NCBI GenBank assembly: GCA_949739095.1
Contig: CATIYX010000335.1
Span: 1 to 33,031, forward strand
Source: an uncultured Clostridia bacterium
GTDB taxonomy: Bacteria > Bacillota > Clostridia > RUG12999
Direction: 5' to 3'
Length of the DNA: 33,031 bases
Position numbers and translations under genes: made by a program. The notes under the pieces were generated by a model. That model saw nothing but the letters and a program-made list of their open reading frames with translations, made no database searches and was not told the DNA's origin. How positions within the stretch are numbered: the stretch's first letter is position 1; every line of letters begins with the position of its first letter. Below, piece by piece: positions 26,676 to 33,031 of this stretch.

Positions 26676-27626
26676 GTGAACAATATTGCGATTACACCAC
26701 AAAAAAAGAAAGCCGGACTTCGGATGGGAGGTCTCGTCCGAGAGTTGGCTACCAATAAGTATATTTATCTCATGGCGCTGCCGGGGCTTCTGTTTTATCT
26801 CATTTTTTGCTATGGTCCCATGTACGGAGCAATCATAGCGTTTAAAGACTACGCACCGGCGGCGGGAATATTGGCGAGCCCCTGGGTTGGACTTGAAAAC
26901 TTTAAACAATTTTTCACAGGGATGTATTTTACCCGAACACTTTTTAACACATTGTTGCTGAGTACATATCAAATTGTGTTTGGATTTCCGGCGCCGATAT
27001 TGCTGGCACTGTTGCTCAACGAACTACAGGGCAAGTATTTCAAACGGACGGTACAGACGATAACGTATATACCGCATTTCGTTTCTCTCATCGTAATATC
27101 CGGTTTGATTATTGATTTTACCATGCGTGACGGTATTATCAATGATATCATTGCCATATTTGGCGGTGGGCGGAGCAATCTGTTGATGCGTCCGGAAATG
27201 TTTCGTAGGATTTATGTGATTTCCGGCATATGGCAGGAAATTGGATGGGGCAGTATCGTCTATCTGGCGGCGCTGGGCGGCATTGATTCTTCTTTATATG
27301 AAGCAGCGAGAATTGACGGTGCAGGACGTATCCGGCAGACATGGCACGTGACACTGCCGGGCATTATGCCAACCATTGTTGTGTTGTTTATCATGCAAAT
27401 TGGCAAGGTCATGAGTGTCGGATTTGAAAAAGTAATGCTGTTATACAGTCCGGCGACCTATGAAACCGCAGACATCATATCGACCTTTGTCTACCGAAAA
27501 GGGATTGAGGAAGCGAACTACAGTTTTTCAGCTGCGGTGGGGTTGTTCAATTCTGTTATTAACCTGATATTGATTTTCGCAGCGAATACACTAAGCCGCA
27601 AAATCAACGAAACCAGCTTATGGTAA
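26676..27626 (+). CDS. ABC transporter permease, LplB type (oligosaccharide import)
   Basis: The product is 316 aa. GTG 26676 is supported by GGAG (26665-26668) 7 nt upstream. About six transmembrane helices are present, with the LplB-type opening YLMALPGLLFYLIFCYGPMYG (30-50) and IIAFKDY. The EAA loop that contacts the ATPase is EAARIDGAGRIRQTWHVTLPGI (209-230). Members of this carbohydrate uptake family work as a heterodimer with a YtcP-type partner, which is encoded 19 nt downstream. No ATPase gene is in the window, so a shared MsmX-type ATPase elsewhere in the genome is expected. The gene is divergent from the binding protein-AraC operon. Confidence 0.92.
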   Translation: MNNIAITPQKKKAGLRMGGLVRELATNKYIYLMALPGLLFYLIFCYGPMYGAIIAFKDYAPAAGILASPWVGLENFKQFFTGMYFTRTLFNTLLLSTYQIVFGFPAPILLALLLNELQGKYFKRTVQTITYIPHFVSLIVISGLIIDFTMRDGIINDIIAIFGGGRSNLLMRPEMFRRIYVISGIWQEIGWGSIVYLAALGGIDSSLYEAARIDGAGRIRQTWHVTLPGIMPTIVVLFIMQIGKVMSVGFEKVMLLYSPATYETADIISTFVYRKGIEEANYSFSAAVGLFNSVINLILIFAANTLSRKINETSLW

Positions 27627-27645
27627 AAGAAAGGAGGTTGTTACA

Positions 27646-28530
27646 ATGAAAAAAGATGAATCCATTTCCCGCAGCATTTTTCGGGTGTGTAATGTCTGTA
27701 TGATGATTGCGCTCATGATTGTTTGTCTGTATCCTTTTTTATATATCATTTTTGCATCTTTTTCTGATGCAGCGGAGCTTCTCAAAACTACAGGGCTTTT
27801 ATTAAAACCGGCGGGCCTCTCTTTGGAGGGCTACAAAGCCGTACTGAATAACAAAGATGTTTATACGGGCTATGCCAACACCATTTTCTATGTTGGGGTC
27901 GGAACCACGCTGAATGTGATTGTGACAGCGCTTCTGGCATATGCCCTGTCAAGAAAAACAGTGAAATATGCAAAGCATATGATGGTTTTTATCGTCATCA
28001 CCATGTTTTTCAGCGGCGGTATGATTCCGACTTATTTGGTTGTCAAAAATCTGGGACTTTTAGATAACCGTTGGGCGTTGATTTTTCCGACACTGGTTTC
28101 AACCTATAACCTGATTGTTATGAAGACGGCGTTTATGGGCATTCCGGACAGCTTAGAGGAATCTGCAAAACTGGACGGTGCAAATGATATTATCGTTCTG
28201 TTTCGTATCGTTCTGCCGCTTTCCACATCAACCATTGCGGTCATGGTTTTGTTCTATGGCGTTTCCCATTGGAATTCCTGGTTCAACGCCATGATGTATC
28301 TGCCCACAAGGCGGGGACTGTATCCGCTACAGCTCATTTTGCGGGAGATTTTAATTAATGCCAGCACAGACAACATGATGATGGACAGCAGCTCCGGTGC
28401 GCGGGCATCACTGGAGGACGTTATTAAATATGCAACCGTGGTGGTTGCTACTGTGCCTATTTTGTGTGTTTATCCATTTTTGCAAAAATACTTTGTCAAA
28501 GGCGTCATGGTCGGCGCAGTGAAAGGTTAA
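27646..28530 (+). CDS. ABC transporter permease, YtcP type (oligosaccharide import)
   Basis: The product is 294 aa. Its ATG follows AAGGAGGT (27631-27638). Six hydrophobic helices are present. Typical partner-permease features are CLYPFLYIIFASFSD (27-41), SGGMIPTYLVVKNLGLLDNRWALIFP (123-148) and the EAA-type loop EESAKLDGANDIIVLFRIVLPLS (171-193). It ends in the family hallmark YPFLQKYFVKGVMVGAVKG. With the preceding LplB-type protein it should form the membrane channel of a CUT1-family importer for oligosaccharides. The binding protein gene follows after 24 nt. Confidence 0.93.
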   Translation: MKKDESISRSIFRVCNVCMMIALMIVCLYPFLYIIFASFSDAAELLKTTGLLLKPAGLSLEGYKAVLNNKDVYTGYANTIFYVGVGTTLNVIVTALLAYALSRKTVKYAKHMMVFIVITMFFSGGMIPTYLVVKNLGLLDNRWALIFPTLVSTYNLIVMKTAFMGIPDSLEESAKLDGANDIIVLFRIVLPLSTSTIAVMVLFYGVSHWNSWFNAMMYLPTRRGLYPLQLILREILINASTDNMMMDSSSGARASLEDVIKYATVVVATVPILCVYPFLQKYFVKGVMVGAVKG

Positions 28531-28554
28531 AAATATTTTTAGGAGGGTACAACA

Positions 28555-30132
28555 ATGAAAAAGAAAACATTCCAAAGAATCATGACAGCGGGACTTGCGC
28601 TGACAGTTTCGGCAGGGCTTTTGAGCGGTTGCGGAAACGAAGCCGGCGGCAGCACTTCCGGCAAACTCACCATGTGGTGTGTGAACTATGCCAACAAATA
28701 TGTTTCCAACTACGGAGAGATTCAGGCGTTTCAGGAGCTGCAAAAAAACAGTGGCGTGGAAGTGGAATATCAGCATCCGGTAGTAGGTCAGGAAGCGGAG
28801 CAGTTCAATCTGCTGATGGCATCGGGAAACCTGCCGGATATTGTGGAAGCGGAATGGACCTCCCGGTATACCGGCGGTCTGGAAAAGGCGATTTCAGATG
28901 GGATTGTTGTCCCGATTCAGGATTATCTGGACAAAGCGCCGAATTATATGAAATTGTTAGAAGAAAATCCGGAATTGGAAAAAGGAACAAAATCTTCAGA
29001 CGGCAAACAGTTGATTTTTCATTCGCTGAAAGATGACATTAAAATCAATAGCTATACAGGACCGCAAATTCGCAAAGACTGGTTAGAAAAACTGGGACTT
29101 CCTGTGCCGACCACTATTGACGAGTGGTATACGACCCTCAAGGCATTTAAGGAGCAGGACCCCAATGGCAACGGCGTAGCGGACGAAATTCCGTTGGCGG
29201 ACGACAAAACCATGGCATTCCGGCATTTTGCAGCGGCATGGGGATGCTTGAAAGGCGAATTCTATAAAAACCCAAGAGGCGAGTTTGTCTATGGAAGCAT
29301 TGAACCGGAATATAAAGCATTTCTGGAAGAAATGCATAAATGGTATGAAGAAGGGTTAATTGACCAGGAGTTCGCTTCCATTACAAGAAAGAACGTAGAT
29401 GCGAACATGACCACAGATATTTCCGGCGCATTTGTAGGTCTGCTGGGCAGCCAGATGGGGAACTATATTGCTGCTATGCGGGGCACCGATTCAGACTATG
29501 AACTGGTGGGTACACCGTGGCCAATCGGACCGGCAAACAAACCCTATTGTGCAACACCCGGTGTGGCGCGGCTGACAGTATATGGCTATGGCGCAGCAAT
29601 CACCAAAAATTGTAAAAATATTGACAGCGCTATGAAATATCTGGACTATTGCTACAGTGATGAAGCGTTTGAACTGCAAAACTGGGGTATTGAAGGCGTG
29701 ACCTATACCAAAGGCGAAAATGGAAACCAGTACACGGATTTGATTCTGAAAAATCCGGAAGGTAAGAGCACAGTAGAAGCGATGGTTCCGTATGCAGTGC
29801 CTTCCTATGGCGGCACAAAAATGATAGACGGCGACGCATATGTAGCGTTCATGCATAACGAACCCGCCCAGAAAGAAGCGTCTGCTCTGTGGGCTTCCGG
29901 AGACAATTCCCTGCTGCTGCCATCCTATTGCTATACGGCGGAAGAAGCGCGGAAAATCAGCAACATCATGGGCGATATCACAACCTATGAAGATGAAATG
30001 TTTACCAAAATGATGATAGGGACTGTTCCGGTCAGCGAGTTTGATAACTATGTGGCAAAAATCAAACAGCTCGGCATCGATGAAGCGATTTCGCTCCATA
30101 AACAGGCATATGAACGGTATATGGGAAACTGA
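28555..30132 (+). CDS. Extracellular sugar-binding lipoprotein (LipO-like) of the importer
   Basis: The product is 525 aa. Its ATG follows AGGAGGGT. The lipoprotein signal ends in LLSGC with the lipidated cysteine at residue 26. The mature part has the solute-binding fold of the LipO group, with ASGNLPDIVEAEW, WLEKLGLPVPTTIDEWY, DPNGNGVADEIPL, WYEEGLIDQEF and NWGIEGVTY. It captures oligosaccharides outside the cell and delivers them to the two permeases upstream. It is a paralogue of the minus-strand binding protein near 24825-26378. A strong hairpin without a T run lies just downstream and may help give this gene a more stable, more abundant mRNA, as is common for binding-protein genes. Confidence 0.92.
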   Translation: MKKKTFQRIMTAGLALTVSAGLLSGCGNEAGGSTSGKLTMWCVNYANKYVSNYGEIQAFQELQKNSGVEVEYQHPVVGQEAEQFNLLMASGNLPDIVEAEWTSRYTGGLEKAISDGIVVPIQDYLDKAPNYMKLLEENPELEKGTKSSDGKQLIFHSLKDDIKINSYTGPQIRKDWLEKLGLPVPTTIDEWYTTLKAFKEQDPNGNGVADEIPLADDKTMAFRHFAAAWGCLKGEFYKNPRGEFVYGSIEPEYKAFLEEMHKWYEEGLIDQEFASITRKNVDANMTTDISGAFVGLLGSQMGNYIAAMRGTDSDYELVGTPWPIGPANKPYCATPGVARLTVYGYGAAITKNCKNIDSAMKYLDYCYSDEAFELQNWGIEGVTYTKGENGNQYTDLILKNPEGKSTVEAMVPYAVPSYGGTKMIDGDAYVAFMHNEPAQKEASALWASGDNSLLLPSYCYTAEEARKISNIMGDITTYEDEMFTKMMIGTVPVSEFDNYVAKIKQLGIDEAISLHKQAYERYMGN

Positions 30133-30196
30133 TGTAATTTCTGGGAATTTCGGATTTTAGCAGGAATTGAGAAGATTTTGTCGAATAATGAAAGAA

Positions 30197-30223
30197 AGGG
30201 CGGTCTGAAAAAAAGACCGCCCT
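30197..30223 (+). other. Intergenic hairpin after the binding-protein gene
   Basis: AGGGCGGTCT (30197-30206) pairs perfectly with AGACCGCCCT (30214-30223) around GAAAAAA. On the plus strand it is followed by AACTGG, not T residues, so it is a poor terminator. It lies 12 nt upstream of the ribosome binding site of the SGNH gene. Likely roles are mRNA 3'-end stabilisation or partial attenuation. On the opposite strand it would be followed by TTTCTTTC. Confidence 0.65.
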
Positions 30224-30250
30224 AACTGGAAAGACAGGTGAATACCGAAC

Positions 30251-33031
30251 ATGAAAATATTAATGAAGAAATTAGCGATGGGTTTAGCGGCTGTGGTGCT
30301 GTTCTCGTGTTTTCCGGCGACCTATTTTGCCGCACCGGAAGCCCCTACCAGCTTCACCATGATTGGCGACAGCATTACCGTAAGTGAGTATTATAAGCCA
30401 TTAGCAGATGCTGTGGCAGACGCCGGATATAGCTTCAACAGGTTTGCACAGGCAAGTCGAACGGCATTAAAGGATACGGATGTGTCCTATTGGGATACAG
30501 ACTCCTATACGAACAGTTTGAATTCCAAGGCGGACGCCTTTGTCATCATGTTGGGAACGAATGATGCAAATGGTGTGCATCAGGAGGTGCGCAGAAATTT
30601 TTATGAAGACTATAAGGCGCTGGTAATGACGTATCAAGCGCTTGAGACCAATCCCAAAGTTTATCTGTGTCTGCCGTCCTGGACATCAAGGACGGCTGAA
30701 AGTGGTATTACGGCGAATGTGATACAATCGGAAATTATCCCTGAAATTCAGAAAGTGGCAGGAGAACTGAATTGTCAGACGATTGATTTCTATACGCCAA
30801 CAGTAGGACACACAGAGTGGCTGAGTGATGGGCTGCATCCAAATGCTGCCGGTAAAGTGGCAATGTCCAAAATTTTGGCGGAAGGGTTAGGGATAACCGC
30901 CGACATTCCGGACGCGCCGGCAGAACCGGCATTTCAGAGTATTTTATACAATTCCGTAACGGAAGGTGCAGAGAATGCATTTGACAATAACCTGTCCACA
31001 ACGTGGGCAGGAGCGGAACTTCTGATTGATTTCAAAGAGACCCGCAGCTATGATGAAATCGTCATTACTGCGGCACAGCAACCGGGTGCGGAAACAACGC
31101 TTTGGGCTTCAGAGGATGACGGTGCAACTTATACGCCGTTACCATTCAGCGCAAAGACGGAAAGTGGTCGTACCCATTTTGTGCTGGAAGAAGCTACAGC
31201 GTCCTCCATTGTCAAAATTGATTTTGGTGGTACAGTCACTATTCAGGAAGCGGCTGTTTTGAAAAATGGTGCCCATGTCGAGGCGCTGGGCAAGACTGCT
31301 GCTGCATCCAGTAATTATAACACCACGACCTATACCATTGATGCTGCGCTGGACGGCGATACTGATAATACACGCTGGGCGGTAAAAAATACCGATACTG
31401 ATATTTGGTTGTCGGTTGACATGAAATATCCGGTTACTATCAACACCATTCAATTATATGAAAGAAACAATGAGATTGTCGTCGAAAATATGAAACTGGA
31501 ATTTTCTGTGGACGGCAGTACATATCAAGAAGCGGAATTCAATTATACAGATGCCGGAGAAAAGGCAAACCGTCCGGTACATACTTTGACCTTTGCTGAC
31601 ACATCCGTGCGGGCATTTAGGGTGTCATTTCCGGGGGCGGGAACATCCACCTCACTGTTCCAGATTTCTGTCCCACAGATAGAAAAGGGAGAAGCGGAGG
31701 AACCGGAAGAACCAAAAGACACAGATGTTTCGGTGACCGTACCGGAAGCGGACGGATTCAGTATCTTCCATAACACCATCACCGCGGGCGCAGAAGCCGC
31801 GTTTGACGGTGACCTCACAACTAGCTGGACAGGCAGCGAATTGGTACTCAATTTTGAAGAGAGCCGCATCTATAATCAGATAGAATTTGAGGGTTCCAAT
31901 TTAGCGTCCGTGGCGGTATCCTCGTCTGATGACGGTGCAACGTATACGCCGCTGAACGGTACCTTGATAGACGGCAGCGGGAATCAGACTTACCGGTTGG
32001 CGAATGCGGCAACCTCTAAGATAATCAAAATAGAAATGACCGGTGCAGGGGGCGCGAGCCCATCGGTTGCGGAACTTCATGTGCTAAATGGCAGTAAGCT
32101 GGTAGAAGTGTTCGGTAAAACCGCTACAGCTTCAAGTGAAACCAGCAGCAGCTATGGCGCGGCAAATGTGTTTGACGGTTATACAGGTACTGCCAATCAG
32201 GGACGCTGGGCAATCAAAAAAAATGATGCAGATATCTGGCTGCTGGTGGACATGAAAACATCGGTTCTTATCGATTCTCTCGTGTTATATGAAAGAACAG
32301 CTTCGGGCGCTGTTGTGAAAACCGTGACGGAAAACACAACGCTGGAAGTGTCGACAGACGGTGTGTCGTATCAAACGGTGGACCATACGCTCGTAGTAGA
32401 CCCAAGTGCAGAACGCATCAAAACGATGCGTTTTGTGCCGACGAAAATGCGGTATTTTCGACTGCGCTTTCCGGATGCGGACAGCACCTCTGCCACTTTG
32501 TATGAGGTGACAGTGCCAAACATTTTGGCGGAAGAGACGGAACCCACACCCACACCGACAATAACACCCACACCGACAGTAACACCGACGCCCACATCCA
32601 CTCCAACGCCGACGGAAACACCTACACCAACACCAACAGTAACACCCACACCAACGCCGACAGAAATGCCGGAGGACCCGGACGCACCGGAGACGGTGCC
32701 GGAAGCAGATGGATTCAGTGTTTTCCATAACACCGTATCCGACGGGGCGGAAAAACTGTTTGACGGCGACCCCACAACGACCTGGACGGGCAGTGAAGTG
32801 GTGCTCAATTTTGAAGAAAGCCGTATTTATAATCAAATAGAATTGGAGGGTTCTAATGCAACAGCAGTGACGGTGTCCGCGTCCGATGACGGCAAAAATT
32901 ACACGACATTAGATGGTACCTTGATAGACGGAACCGGAAAACAAATCTACCGTTTGAAAAGTGCGGCAACATCTAAGACAGTGAAAATAGAAATGGCGGC
33001 AGCGGACGGTGCGAATCCGACTGTTGCAGAA
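30251..33031 (+). CDS. Secreted SGNH-family esterase with tandem discoidin-like modules (3' partial)
   Basis: ATG 30251 has AGGTGA (30236-30241) 9 nt upstream. The frame is open for 927 codons to the window edge, so the C-terminus is missing. Residues 1-28 are a signal peptide. Residues 33-215 are an SGNH hydrolase domain. GDS has the nucleophile S41, LGTND has N104 (block III), and SDGLHP has D193 and H196, so the catalytic set is complete. Then come alternating beta modules that look like F5/8-type (discoidin/CBM32-like) domains at about 228-337, 346-475, 503-613 and 616-756. A 40-residue Pro/Thr linker (765-804) and another module start follow. The enzyme probably removes acetyl or similar ester groups from polysaccharide at the cell surface, with the other modules binding glycan. 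It lies 118 nt after the binding-protein gene, so it is likely part of the same unit. Confidence 0.85.
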   Translation, partial: MKILMKKLAMGLAAVVLFSCFPATYFAAPEAPTSFTMIGDSITVSEYYKPLADAVADAGYSFNRFAQASRTALKDTDVSYWDTDSYTNSLNSKADAFVIMLGTNDANGVHQEVRRNFYEDYKALVMTYQALETNPKVYLCLPSWTSRTAESGITANVIQSEIIPEIQKVAGELNCQTIDFYTPTVGHTEWLSDGLHPNAAGKVAMSKILAEGLGITADIPDAPAEPAFQSILYNSVTEGAENAFDNNLSTTWAGAELLIDFKETRSYDEIVITAAQQPGAETTLWASEDDGATYTPLPFSAKTESGRTHFVLEEATASSIVKIDFGGTVTIQEAAVLKNGAHVEALGKTAAASSNYNTTTYTIDAALDGDTDNTRWAVKNTDTDIWLSVDMKYPVTINTIQLYERNNEIVVENMKLEFSVDGSTYQEAEFNYTDAGEKANRPVHTLTFADTSVRAFRVSFPGAGTSTSLFQISVPQIEKGEAEEPEEPKDTDVSVTVPEADGFSIFHNTITAGAEAAFDGDLTTSWTGSELVLNFEESRIYNQIEFEGSNLASVAVSSSDDGATYTPLNGTLIDGSGNQTYRLANAATSKIIKIEMTGAGGASPSVAELHVLNGSKLVEVFGKTATASSETSSSYGAANVFDGYTGTANQGRWAIKKNDADIWLLVDMKTSVLIDSLVLYERTASGAVVKTVTENTTLEVSTDGVSYQTVDHTLVVDPSAERIKTMRFVPTKMRYFRLRFPDADSTSATLYEVTVPNILAEETEPTPTPTITPTPTVTPTPTSTPTPTETPTPTPTVTPTPTPTEMPEDPDAPETVPEADGFSVFHNTVSDGAEKLFDGDPTTTWTGSEVVLNFEESRIYNQIELEGSNATAVTVSASDDGKNYTTLDGTLIDGTGKQIYRLKSAATSKTVKIEMAAADGANPTVAE
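30932..33031 (+). repeat. Alternating discoidin-like module repeats
   Basis: Short modules begin at about 30932, 31757 and 32714 with the pattern F-(Q)-S-I/V-L/F-Y/H-N and contain FD.(D/N)L/P(S/T)T(S/T)W(A/T)G. Longer modules begin near 31270 and 32095 with GKTA.ASS and contain RWA.K..D.DIWL. The second and third short modules share TTCCATAACACC at 31766 and 32723 (957 bp apart) and are clearly similar in DNA as well as protein. The array continues past the window. Confidence 0.7.
32543..32662 (+). repeat. Proline-threonine linker coding repeat
   Basis: These 120 bp encode exactly 20 consecutive X-T dipeptides, in which X is mostly P and sometimes I, V, S or E. Such extended linkers separate domains of secreted clostridial glycan-active enzymes and are often O-glycosylated. 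On the opposite strand it makes an apparent Gly/Val repeat that is not a gene. Confidence 0.9.

Noticed and set aside
32543..32662. CRISPR-like or DNA-level satellite repeat
   Set aside because: The periodicity is six bases, in frame, and explained by a Pro-Thr linker. There are no spacers.
32285..32836. Minus-strand frames giving Gly/Val-rich or Cys/Arg-rich repeats
   Set aside because: They are antisense readings of the Pro/Thr linker and discoidin modules, and lack a ribosome binding site or any recognisable domain.

Overview
The window looks like a chromosomal carbohydrate-utilisation locus from a Gram-positive, spore-former-type Firmicute, most probably a gut or rumen member of the Clostridia. 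The reasons are strong AGGAGG-type ribosome binding sites, mixed ATG/GTG/TTG starts, S-layer-homology (SLH) domains, a copper-amine-oxidase-N (stalk-like) domain, lipoprotein sugar-binding proteins and a membrane-spanning AraC regulator. No species can be named. No rRNA, tRNA, CRISPR array, insertion sequence or phage gene was recognised.

Positions 1-14568 hold five same-strand genes for secreted or wall proteins, ending at an intrinsic terminator. They are a 5'-truncated protein with tandem lectin-like repeats, two paralogous right-handed beta-helix proteins, a protein with three C-terminal SLH domains, and a protein with N-terminal SLH-like repeats. Spacing is very tight (overlaps or 7-18 nt gaps), so the five proteins are probably made together.

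Positions 14630-19653 hold three genes without signal peptides: a GH3-type hydrolase, a heparinase II/III-like lyase and a GH88-type unsaturated glucuronyl hydrolase. This trio is what a cell needs to finish degrading a uronic-acid-containing oligosaccharide after import. Positions 19794-22465 hold an apparently unrelated interlude with its own promoter and terminators: a DUF4234/SHOCT membrane protein, a YgjV-family protein and a YczE-family protein.

From 22511 to 30132 there is a divergent import and regulation module. On the minus strand a sugar-binding lipoprotein is followed by a transmembrane AraC regulator. On the plus strand are two LplB/YtcP-type permeases and a second binding lipoprotein, with no ATPase gene. 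A secreted SGNH hydrolase with tandem discoidin-like modules and a Pro/Thr linker begins at 30251 and runs off the window.

A working model, inferred from gene content, is as follows. S-layer-attached and secreted beta-helix, lectin-like and esterase proteins bind and open a uronic-acid-rich polysaccharide. The ABC system imports fragments and the cytoplasmic lyase/GH88/GH3 set completes breakdown. The AraC sensor, possibly assisted by its own binding protein, turns the locus on. The substrate (glycosaminoglycan-like, pectic or other) cannot be decided from the sequence.
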